Source of the DNA: Branchiostoma belcheri
Lineage: Eukaryota; Chordata; Leptocardii; Amphioxiformes; Branchiostomatidae
DNA: 64,000 nucleotides
Reading direction: 5' to 3'
Assembly: GCF_001625305.1 (NCBI RefSeq)
Contig: NW_017804243.1
Location: 1,650,289-1,714,288 of the forward strand
Position numbers and translations under genes: made by a program. The notes beneath the pieces are model-generated. The model was not told the origin of the DNA. It saw only the letters and a program-made list of their open reading frames with translations, and made no database searches. Positions 57,301 through 64,000 of the stretch are shown piece by piece. Each line of letters opens with the position of its first letter. The first letter of the stretch is position 1.

Positions 57301-60300
57301 GACTTCGATAAAGACGAGGCTGCCTACAGTGTCCTGTCAGGGCCGGTCCTGCCTGTGGAACTAGACCTCTGCACTCTATCGTTCTACTATCACATGAGAG
57401 GTCCACGGGTCGGTAATATTCTCCACCATGTCGACTTTTATAATATTTTAGATAATCTGAATGATCTGGAAACTGCATTGCGAATGTTCTTCTACTTACT
57501 ATTGAAAGGACAGTTCGTAATTGACTTCGTCATCTATGACCCCAGCAATGGTTATGTGCATGTGATAATGTATGAACTAGCTGGTTCTGTTTAGTTCGCC
57601 TTTCATCAGCTTTAGCATGATAAAACTGCATGCTTTAAGAACATTGAAGCGTCATGTCATACAAACCATGAGCTCTTAGTGGAGATACAAGGGAACATGA
57701 TTACCTTGACCAAATATCCTAGCCTCGATCTACACAAGAACTATAGCTTAACCGGTTTATTTGGCGTTAAGGATCTACATAGGAAGTAGTTTTTCTAAAA
57801 CAAACACAAGAAGCCCTCAGGCAAGGCAAAAAGGCTTGTTTATAGATCGGATGTACATATTTAGACACCATCTCCTGGAACTACATGTATATCCCCTGTG
57901 ATTCACCTATAGTTCCACCCTGAGACCAAACTATGTTTCTGTGTTGTACTGTTCAACGCCACATCTCGTAGGCTCTCATTAGATCCTTTCTCCGTAGACG
58001 TCGCTGGTTATCTACGTGAACGACACCAGCGGGTTCCGTGAGATCTGGCAGGCCCGGGAGAACCGCGACACGGACGGCTGGCAGCAGGTGGTCGTGCCGC
58101 TGTCTCAGATCGTGGACGACTTCAACGCAGTCTTCATCGGAGGCCACGCCAGGACCATCCCCAGCCACGTCGCTCTTGATAATATTGAGTTCAAGAAATG
58201 CAGTAAAGGTAAGGATAGGCTCATTTAATAAAATATTGACGCCTTTTAGAATTGATGTGATGCAATAACTCCCACAATGCAATAATAGGTAAATATACAA
58301 AAGACTGCTTAGTTATTAGAAAAAATACCGAAACTCATTATTAGCCCCACTCGATTATAACACTATAAAAAAGACTTATGCTTATTGTTTTAGTTATTAT
58401 TAGGATGTTAAGCTTTATTTTAGGTTGCTAAGTTTTACTCTATACGCCTATGTTTAATAGTCGTTGCCATGCATTGCGCCGTGCACGATTGCCGTGCAAT
58501 AAAGCTCTGTGAAATACCCAAATATGTGCCCGTTTTCGTTCGTCCTCGTCCTCAGTATTGTTTCATCTCTGTTTTTGTTTTATTTCTCTTCCAGGAAAGT
58601 TTGCATCTCACGTAGTGTCTGACAGTGTTTTCGTCGGGAACAGGCGCAGCGGAATCCATTACTCCAGCACCTTTGAACGTAACCCGAAAGTCAACGTAGA
58701 GCGGAACATCTTGGCGGAGAATGGAGACAACCTGATCGGCGGGGCCGACCTTTCTTCCGCCCTTGCCATGACCGTTGGCGACGCCGAGTTCATGATCACC
58801 AATAACTTGGTGACCAACAACCGAGTGGGCGGGATACACATTCTCATGCATTCGAGGAACCCGGAGCAACGAAGCAACATGATCGCAAACAACGTTCTCA
58901 CCAACAACAGGGACAGCGAGGCCGTGCTTCTACGAAGCATGGTGATGCCGATGATGTCCATCAACATCGTCGGCAACCACATCGCCCACAACGCGGCGAA
59001 AGAGTACCGCAGTGCGCTGGTCATCACCAACACCGTCGCCAACGTCTACAACAACACGTTTTACAACAACAGCGGGATGTACACGGTTGAGTGGCAGTAC
59101 CAGGGAGCCAGCGCGCTCACGGACCCGACCGAGCAGCAGTACTTCGCCGGTAACCTCGTCCACTTCAACAAGGGCGAAAACCAGGCCCTGCAAGCGACCA
59201 TTGTCACAGACGGGCCGATCATGTATCAGTCCAACTTCATCAAAAATCCGGCCAACGAGTACGAGATCAGCCAGTTACAGTACCAGTACGAAGAAGAGGT
59301 AGAAGAGAAACCGAAGGGTGACGAGGAGCTTGACGAAGACGTTGAAGAGGAAGAAGAGGTCAGCGTCATCGCTACGAACAACTGGTGGGGCTTCACCAAA
59401 AGACCGGAGGTCGCAGACAGAATCTTGGGGAAGCAGAGAACCAGCAAGTCTAAAGTGACCTACGTGCCCTTCCTTACTGCCCCGCCCTTCCAATATCGCA
59501 CAGGTAATTTTACTACTATTTACTTTTCTAAAAATGGGCGTGGCCACAGATATGATGCTGACGTCATAGTAATTTGCATAAATTACCTTCTTGCAATTAT
59601 TTACTTTCAAGCTCATACTACAAATTTTTTCATATCCATTGCCTGTTGTTAAATTGCACATTGTAAATCAGCTGTCATTTTTCGCCCTTTTAGGGATAAA
59701 AAAATGTCCTGTCAAAATTCTCATGAAAATTCTTTTATGATTCCGTTTTCAGAAAGCTGTCCTATGGGATGGCTTCCGCACGGAGGTAGCTGCTACACCT
59801 ACAAACCAGAGGTGTTCACGTGGAAAGAAGCCGTCGAAGTCTGTTTGGTGAGTTTGGTTACTAAAAAACATATTCATGACTGCTACTGCATCTCCTATTT
59901 GGTTATGTCAGAAAGAACACAAAATTACCGTGAACAAAAACAATATATTTCATCCATACCATGGTATGGAGTGAAATATGATTAAAAAATTCTAATTACA
60001 ATACGGTGCATTTTCTGTATATACTACTTTTGAGGATCACTGAAGTCCCTAATTATCTTGTCTGCCTTGCAGTCTGATGGAGCATCGATTGCCTGGATCA
60101 CGGACGTCATTGAGCGTGACTTTGTCCTGGAGATGCTCCTGTCCCGAGGCTACAACGAAAATTACAACGAGCCGGCCTGGGTGGAGGCAGCCAGTCATCT
60201 CACCGCGCAGCAGGAGGGGTTCGCAGCCAGGGTAAGGGCCGTGTCTCCTCCGGGTGTTCAGCCTGGGTTCCAAACCCATAGCACACTTGACACAAAACAT

Positions 60301-62355
60301 GTCAGTGAGCCTGGCTCACTGAGATACTTTGTGTCCAGTGTGCTAACATTGGTCTGGAACCCAGGCTACCGGTGTTGAGCAGCATCCTAAAATGAGCTGC
60401 CACATACGTGAAAGGCCGGGCCTGGTTAGGGTTAGGGTTAGGGTTGGTATTAGAGGTAGGGTTAGGGTTAGAGTTGGGATCATTGTTCAGGGCTAGGGTT
60501 AGACTTACGATTGGGGTTAGGTTAGGTTAAGTCTCCCAGATCACTACTAAACCCCTCCCACCCCATTGTCTCAGATACTGCATTTCCCAATTCATATATT
60601 TAAAAAAATGTCGGCCATTACATACTCCACTGCACACGGAAAAGAAATCAAGCCCAACAAATGTATATCTAAAATAGCATTAGCATTACTTATTATCATT
60701 TTTTACTGTTTATTTTTGTTATCATGTTCTTGCAATTAGCCCTCAGGCATGAATTTGGAAGAAACTTTACAATTATATATTGGACCCCCCCCCCCCCCAA
60801 GTAGTGTCGGAGTCATGTATTTGGCAGGATCGTGTATTTGGCATGACAAGTTGACACCAGGCCTTCCTACGGGGGTACGGATCGTAGAATGTCCGCAAAA
60901 AAGAAAAATAATTGGCCAGGAGAGAGAGTCGGCTGGAGGGTTAATTGCCCATCCGAAGCGAGCATATGTACTCTAAGGTGGCCATTCTCATCTATCCAAT
61001 TTTTCTCAACATTGGGCAAAATTTTACTGTACTTGAACCTGCGTTATTTGTTAGACTACGTATTTTAGCCACCGAGTCTCTTTCGTCCTCTACGCAAATA
61101 AAAACACGACGGAAGAGAGTCGGCAGCTAGAATAGGTTTGGTAACTAGGCTAACTGTCCCTACATATTAGTCAATCCATTTAGCATAGCCATTAGGGACC
61201 GCCATAGGAAATTACGAGGATGAATTTTCCCATCTAAACGTATTAGCGAGGACATGCCTAAATGGAAGAAAGCCTCCTGTCGACGTGGGTTTTAATTAGG
61301 ATTTGATGGGAGATGATTGGAAAGGCTTTGTAATGCATTCATTACGGTGATTATGGCACATTCCAAAAATGGCGTCATGCAACAACTTAAGTGCTCCTTT
61401 AGTTCAGTTTTATTGTATTTGACTGTTTATGTTCTGTTTGCAGAATCGTCCGAAGTGTTCCTATCTGAAGCTTCCCGGATTTAAGGGCGATGATGGCCTG
61501 AGTCTGTACCCAGACTGTGAACTCGAGAGACATCCTGTTGTATGTAGGAAGGATATAGGTGAGTAGACACCGTTCTTGAGCCAACACAGTACTAGTACTT
61601 TTCACATTGCCTGCATATATCAGTATTACTAGTACAACCTTGGTCCCAAATGCTCACTCCAAGCCAGAGGGCACTGGTAACTATGATCATACAAGCGTGT
61701 GCCTGTTTCACACTTCGTAGCTGAAGTGTAAAAATGTAAGGGTTAAAATGGGGTTCTTCTCCATTGTGTTGCAAAATAAACACATGGAGTTAACCCAAAA
61801 TAGCCCAGAAGAGAACAATAGATAGCGGGCCCCTCACTCTTTTTATGGAGTGAGTAAACCCTAAAAGGTCCTCAAATGAAGTTGGTAGTGGCCGGCCCGT
61901 GCAGGTGGGTCCCAGACTGCAGCTGTGCATCAGGTGTAGCGCAAAGGATTTTTTTAACCATGTAAAAGGCTTTTAATCATGATAACGACAGCCGTTCTCC
62001 CGACTTCAGAGGGCTTGCTCGGGCTACACTCCGTAAAGGAACCGGTGCAAATGTGACCTTAGGATTACGCGGTGTGATGCTTTTCGAAATCCAGCCTAGC
62101 TGCTTCTTGGTAAACCGATTCTAATCTCTGTCTTGTTGATTTCGCGCGTACTGATGATGCCTTTCTGTTACGCAAGTTGGCAACTGTCCCAAAAACTGCT
62201 TCCACCACGGCCTGTGTATGGGGACGTCCTGCGTCTGCGACAGGGGCTGGGAGGGAGACGACTGCTCCAAGTTCCACTGCAAGGAGATCGGGAACTGCAA
62301 CGGCGTCGGAGAATGCGTCGGGCCGAGTCACTGCAAGTGCAAACCGGGGTGGAAG
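36687..62355 (+). CDS. bark: Bark beetle/Anakonda-like triple-repeat protein (3' end outside window)
   Basis: Fourteen exons give 2,774 residues in one frame. Order seen: signal peptide (1-~30), then three modules. Each module has a beta-helix lead (PGVxxxFxxxVGLxVxGxLxAxGT, then an ITFT-like strand), an SRCR domain (~118-217, ~917-1017, ~1758-1861), parallel beta-helix repeats rich in 'NxxxxNxGxGV', a CUB-like stretch, more beta-helix, and a closing NWWG motif (~780, ~1617, ~2551). Module 3 adds a MAM domain (~2122-2286). A C-type lectin-like domain (~2592-2714) and two EGF-like domains follow. This is the plan of insect Bark beetle/Anakonda, a transmembrane protein of epithelial tricellular junctions. 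Downstream exons should add the membrane segment. The ATG at 36687 is preferred over an in-frame one at 36591 because it has a good Kozak context (ATCATGG) and starts a signal peptide. Confidence 0.88.
39196..39546. mobile_element. Family-D MITE, copy 3
   Basis: Starts AGGCACCCGATGCAATTTTA; interior GCGATGTCGCTGACGGAAAA and CTATTTATTGGTGGTACC. The right end fades near 39546. Confidence 0.75.
39985..40192. mobile_element. Family-B foldback MITE with perfect 9-bp target duplication
   Basis: TAGCCTCTACCAGGCTTCGG ... CCTGGTAGAGGCTA, flanked by AGTTCGACT on both sides (39976-39984, 40193-40201). A 9-bp duplication with long inverted arms points to a Mutator-like (MULE) MITE. No ORF. Confidence 0.9.
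40541..41403 (+). mobile_element. Helitron-like non-autonomous element, copy 2
   Basis: It starts with a palindrome TGGGTTCACCAC...GTGGTGAACCCA (40541-40575). It ends with a hairpin ATTTGCTCCAAAGCAAAT, then ATTGGCCTTT, then CTAG before T. GTGGTGAACCCAT is repeated just before the 3' hairpin. The body shares CTGATTGGCTGTTGG and AAGTGTTTTGGTAGGTA with the element at 22595-24763. A 72-bp unit is repeated almost three times at 40894-41087. Confidence 0.7.
40894..41087. repeat. 72-bp tandem triplication
   Basis: Nearly identical units containing GCTGATTGGCTGTTGGGATT and AACACCTGCACAGAGCATTT, about 2.7 copies, in the Helitron-like element. Low divergence suggests a recent event. Confidence 0.9.
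42361..42608. mobile_element. Family-B foldback MITE, altered right arm
   Basis: The left arm TAGCCTCTACCAGGCTTCGG and inner arm CCAACTCCCCCGGCATGTTA are clear; the right end GGCCTGGCGGAGGCTA is reached after extra sequence. No target duplication is seen. Confidence 0.7.
42848..43043. mobile_element. Family-D MITE, copy 4, deleted centre
   Basis: Has TTTATTTTTTGGTACCAGCA and the end TTTTACTGCCCTGAAATCGC. About 200 bp, so the centre is shortened. Confidence 0.65.
44961..45332. mobile_element. Family-E MITE, complete copy
   Basis: Inverted ends AGGGGCATTATGTAACATTT and AATGTTACATAATGC. Interior CATTTTGTGGCACCACCA is shared with copies at 25675 and 48480. Confidence 0.8.
45571..45860. mobile_element. 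Family-D-related MITE, copy 5
   Basis: Starts AAGGCATCCAGTGCAGTTTT and ends CACTGAAATTGCATTGGCC, with GGTACCACCCAGAAAATAAA inside. It directly abuts copy 6. Confidence 0.65.
45868..46205. mobile_element. Family-D MITE, copy 6
   Basis: Interior GTATCGTAGGCTAGTTCTAG, AAATAAAGGGACTCC and the end AAATTACATCAGATGCCT. A half copy of the related repeat follows at 46622-46790. Confidence 0.7.
47023..47175. mobile_element. Two family-B MITE arm fragments in tandem
   Basis: TTAGCCTCTATCACTCAGGC and TTAGCCTATACCAGGCCTCG each start a left arm, joined by a repeated CAGCTCAGGGGCAGATTAGC. The second runs to GTTGGTCCGCCAAAGAGTAG. No right arm. Confidence 0.7.
48480..48826 (-). mobile_element. Family-E MITE, copy 3
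   Basis: Reversed copy: TGTGGTGGTGCCACAAAATG inside and AAATGTTACATAATCCCC at its right end. It stops about 40 bp before exon 2 of the Bark-like gene. Confidence 0.75.
48870..49396 (+). CDS. bark: Bark-like exon 2: SRCR1 end, beta-helix, CUB-like start
   Basis: 527 nt, phase 1-0. GHDEDVGLVCQG ends SRCR1; GWHGVEF begins beta-helix strands (NLTDSIVSGSIGSGINITTQ, VTLRNSKVTSNGEEGLRYS); CAFLPQAEAGF opens a CUB-like stretch. Confidence 0.9.
49669..49915 (+). CDS. bark: Bark-like exon 3: CUB-like region 1
   Basis: 247 nt. Encodes SPGHVLTVQYVKWRGVPRDD, SFLQVRDGPDETSPVLGDHH and VLFMRFKTRGAYDDFFEI, the CUB pattern of LxVxDG then a strand and GF-like end. Phase 0-1. Confidence 0.88.
50466..52874 (+). 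CDS. bark: Bark-like exon 4: beta-helix, NWWG1, lead 2, SRCR2, CUB-like 2
   Basis: One 2,409-nt exon. Beta-helix strands (LFHRNGGDGVVVENLQGEV and on), NWWGTRRKAV, lead repeat 2 (GRLVLEAGVRLEFLMHVGMM), SRCR2 (GQWGTVCSKGWNAADTMILC, KQLGYPDY), further beta-helix, then a CUB-like stretch to FGLLRMLVLSIPG. Donor CCAG|GTGAGC. Confidence 0.92.
52931..53160. mobile_element. Foldback MITE filling the short intron 4
   Basis: Arms GTGTCCAGTCTATCGTGGTT and AACCACGATACACTGGAC are inverted and continue for about 70 bp (GGGGAGGCTCCCTTCGGGC against GACGGGAGCCATCCC). It occupies most of the 370-bp intron. A smaller inner palindrome (TTTTGCACG ... CGTGCAAAA) sits at its centre. Confidence 0.8.
53245..54208 (+). 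CDS. bark: Bark-like exon 5: beta-helix of module 2
   Basis: 964 nt, phase 1-2. Repeating strands such as NNRANGIRINFQSNETLTTI, EKSGMGGLHVEKSLGNVQVV and TNNTNGVEFYAGYTW. The donor TTAAG|GTATCC is weak but keeps frame. Confidence 0.9.
54283..54354. repeat. (GT)n microsatellite
   Basis: An imperfect run of TG/CG dinucleotides of about 65 bp in intron 5. Confidence 0.95.
54687..56284 (+). CDS. bark: Bark-like exon 6: NWWG2, lead 3, SRCR3, CUB-like 3
   Basis: 1,598 nt. NWWGTPEEHL, lead 3 (LSIEPGVELRFAPRVGLLVL), SRCR3 (NQWGTVCKDGWDYKDALVVC, RQLGYGPPDQ), beta-helix, then a CUB-like stretch ending FEFLAEIVAVPIS. Phase 2-1. Confidence 0.92.
56372..56570. repeat. Family-C repeat, copy 4
   Basis: AGGTCAGTGACCCGGACCAG, CACCATGGTAACTGGTGCTG and GAGTAAAAATGAACAGAGC. 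It lies upstream of the first MAM exon. Confidence 0.75.
56705..56860 (+). CDS. bark: Bark-like exon 7: MAM domain start
   Basis: 156 nt, phase 1-1. CTFSQDSPCKWRDVHMEEIT then KWVIYDG, the MAM opening (C-x-F...C-x-W). The donor AAAG|GTTCGC is poor; frame and domain continuity support it. Confidence 0.8.
56959..57165. repeat. Family-C repeat, copy 5
   Basis: TGCTCTGTTTCTCCTTTTTC, CCATGGTAACTGGTGCTGTA and GTTTGAGTAAAAAAAACGGA. Same orientation as copy 4; similarity continues past the end to TTACCTTTCTAGT. Confidence 0.75.
57269..57408 (+). CDS. bark: Bark-like exon 8: MAM domain middle
   Basis: Encodes GRYIYVGTGLEDFDKDEAAY, SVLSGPVLP and CTLSFYYHMRGPR, typical MAM text. The end is set at CGG|GTCGGT because that donor keeps frame with the next exon; the stronger-looking CG|GTAATA at 57412 would shift it. 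Confidence 0.75.
57998..58208 (+). CDS. bark: Bark-like exon 9: MAM domain end
   Basis: 211 nt. TSLVIYVNDTSGFREIWQAR, DGWQQVVVPLSQIVDDFNAV and HVALDNIEFKKC, the MAM closing motif. Phase 0-1. Confidence 0.88.
58595..59503 (+). CDS. bark: Bark-like exon 10: beta-helix of module 3, NWWG3
   Basis: 909 nt, phase 1-1. Beta-helix strands (DSVFVGNRRSGIHYSSTFER and on), an acidic insert near 59290-59365 (EELDEDVEEEEEV), then NNWWGFTKRPEV and VTYVPFLTAPPF. Confidence 0.92.
59753..59847 (+). CDS. bark: Bark-like exon 11: C-type lectin-like domain start
   Basis: Encodes ESCPMGWLPHGGSCYTYKPE and FTWKEAVEVC, the CTLD opening with its first cysteines. Phase 1-0. Confidence 0.9.
59943..59977. repeat. Perfect-looking 35-bp palindrome
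   Basis: ATATTTCATCCATACC / GGTATGGAGTGAAATAT, close to the 5' palindrome of the Helitron-like element at 24731-24763. It may be a solo end or tiny remnant. Confidence 0.7.
60073..60231 (+). CDS. bark: Bark-like exon 12: C-type lectin-like domain middle
   Basis: Encodes SDGASIAWITDVIERDFVLE and PAWVEAASHLTAQQEGFAAR. The usual EPN/WND calcium-binding triplets are not seen, so sugar binding is doubtful. Phase 0-0. Confidence 0.85.
60254..60374. mobile_element. ~120-bp foldback MITE
   Basis: AGCCTGGGTTCCAAACCCAT and GGTCTGGAACCCAGGCT are inverted, as are AGCACACTTGACACAAA and TTTGTGTCCAGTGTGCT. A part copy lies at about 35390-35450. Confidence 0.8.
60424..60530. repeat. Interstitial TTAGGG-like repeat
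   Basis: About ten GGTTAGG/GGGTTA units, decaying to the right. The vertebrate-type telomere motif at an internal site, in the intron after the exon ending at 60231. Confidence 0.85.
61444..61558 (+). CDS. bark: Bark-like exon 13: C-type lectin-like domain end
   Basis: 115 nt. NRPKCSYLKLPGFKGDDGLS and PDCELERHPVVCRKD, with closing cysteines. Phase 0-1. Confidence 0.87.
62177..62355 (+). CDS. bark: Bark-like exon 14: two EGF-like domains
   Basis: 179 nt. CPKNCFHHGLCMGTSCVCDR, GWEGDDC, then CKEIGNCNGVGECVGPSHCK and CKPGWK. The donor AAG|GTAGG shows the gene continues. The membrane segment is beyond the window. Confidence 0.87.
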
Positions 62356-62639
62356 GTAGGAAGGTAGTCTGTCTTATGTCGGCTGCATTGTATGTACTTA
62401 TGTTACTTTGCATGTGCTTTTCAGACCTTAATGTGTCAGAGATCAGTGACCTCCGCCGCGAAGTATTGTGTTCAGTTTGTCCTGTGCATGTTAGCAGCTG
62501 TAACTCACGATTGTCCCTCACAGCTCCCCTTCGTGCTATCACTGGCCAAATACCTGATTAATGTGCAGTTTTCCTTAATTTGCATATACTACGCCAAGAG
62601 TCAAAGTTCAAAGGTTACCCCTATCCCATAATGCCCTAG

Positions 62640-64000
62640 TCCTCATTCTTTTCCTTGGCGCGCCATATTGGAAATACGTCGAGAGTTGTACTCAGCTTTT
62701 CATCAAGCTTGATTCCGTTTTTTCGCGTCGTTGTCAACCCTTATACAACCGGGATGTCTTCCAAGAAAGTCAAGACACCGTCGCAGGATGTGAGGGAGGT
62801 TCGGACCTCCCAAAAGCCCGCTAAAACCGCGAAAGAGAGTCACGCGGAGGAGAGAAAGTCAGCGGACCCCGCGCTTTCTCCCTCCCATGGGGACGCTGGT
62901 ATGCCGACGGACACCTCGCAAAACCAGGTCCCTCTCGGCCAAAATCGCGTACAAAATGCCGATTTTGCCGGGCAAGCGGGCGGCTCCGGCTCGTGCTCGG
63001 CTCCGGTCGATACGAGTCGTGGGGACGGGTCGGCTGCCCGCCGGGCAGGCGACTCCAGCGTGACGCACATGGAAAGGGAGCCCGCCCAAGGCGGCTTCCC
63101 GCGCGGCGGACCACATGTGGCAGCCGCAGCGGCTTACGGACCCAACCCGTGGTTCAACTTCATGCCGCCTCCACCTTCCCCGCTTGGATATGGCTTCCCA
63201 GCGCCACCGACTAGCGCCTTTGAGAGCAGAATGTCGGCGATGGAGAGAACCCTCCAGGACGTCACGACAGCTCTCCAAGCCATACAATCCTACCGAACGG
63301 GCGGTCCCGGACCCTCTTGCTCCGCGGACTCACAGTCCTACGCCTCGGGAAGCGACTCAGAGGACGGGGAAGAGAACCAATCGGCCTCCGAGGAGGCCGA
63401 GGAGGAAGGTATGTCATTTGACAATCCTTACAATGAGAGTAATTCAGGTCTTTCCCCTGCTTCGGAGGATCTAAAAAAGTACCTAAATGATCTTTTCACT
63501 AGACGCCTCCCTAAGGAGGAATACGAGAAACGGTGTGGGCAATATTCGGTTCCCTCTAACTTGATTGACATCGTGAGTGCCCCAACCTTCCCCCAGATCA
63601 ATCGGCGTTGTTGGAATCCAAAACAGCCGAGGGAGAACGGAAATTATTGGGCCTACATAGCCGTTTTATGCAAGTCGCTAAGCCACTGACGCACTGTTTG
63701 TATGAACTGAAATATGATCGCCGTCCATGTGACAAGGATTTTGTGGTGGAGACCTTAGAATCGGCTCTAGTGCTGCTGGGTAGTGCCTCTTCAACTTTCC
63801 TACATAGAAGAGACCAGTGTGCCAATTTGGTACGGGAAAAAGGAGACTAAAACATCTCCTATCTGAGATAACCCCACATCAAAACATCTGTTTGGGATGA
63901 TTTTGTTAACCAAGTGAAGAATGCCTCCACGTCTAAGAAAGCTCTGGGAGGCGTCTTCTCGTCGGGAGGGCACTACAACCAGAAGTACAACCCAAAGAAA
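62640..64000 (+). mobile_element. Fossil retrotransposon, gag-like part, probably DIRS/Ngaro type
   Basis: A coding-like region encodes a basic, Ser/Pro-rich start, an acidic Ser/Glu-rich middle and a C-terminal part resembling the gag-like ORF of DIRS/Ngaro (tyrosine-recombinase) elements. It runs off the window edge, so termini and pol parts are not seen. It looks broken, with about one interruption visible. It probably lies in an intron of the Bark-like gene. The family assignment is tentative. Confidence 0.55.

Overview
The window looks like nuclear DNA of an invertebrate chordate, most likely an amphioxus (Branchiostoma). This is an inference from three things: multi-exon animal genes with GT-AG introns, an innate-immunity gene combining TIR and Death domains, and introns packed with short non-autonomous transposons. 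No bacterial operons, rRNA genes or CRISPR arrays are present. All three protein-coding genes lie on the + strand.

Region 1 (1-9.5 kb): the 3' part of a gene for a TIR-Death domain protein. It consists of the second half of a TIR domain, a long Pro/Ala/Gln-rich linker built from symmetric phase-1 exons (two of them duplicates of each other), and a C-terminal Death domain ending at 7674. The first exons lie upstream of the window.

Region 2 (9.5-30.2 kb): a complete ABCB10-type mitochondrial half ABC transporter with 13 coding exons and 750 residues. Every ATPase motif is present. One transmembrane/coupling-helix exon exists in two versions of identical length and phase (15450-15596 and 16070-16216), a candidate mutually exclusive exon pair. 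Its introns hold tRNA-derived SINEs, two hammerhead-like inverted pairs, a Helitron-like element and many MITEs. One MITE sits directly on the exon 1 splice donor.

Region 3 (30.2-36.7 kb): intergenic DNA with MITE copies only.

Region 4 (36.7-62.4 kb and beyond): a very large secreted or membrane protein whose order is signal peptide, then three rounds of (beta-helix lead, SRCR, beta-helix repeats, CUB-like region, NWWG-terminated beta-helix), with a MAM domain added in the third round, then a C-type lectin domain and two EGF-like domains. This matches the triple-repeat plan of the insect tricellular-junction protein Bark beetle/Anakonda. 2,774 residues are readable in 14 exons and the 3' end lies beyond the window. 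The last 1.4 kb hold the gag-like part of a fossil retrotransposon, probably DIRS/Ngaro type.

The genes do not form one pathway; they are neighbours. The unusual content is the duplicated-exon design of the first two genes, the Bark-like gene in a chordate, and several nested families of small mobile elements.
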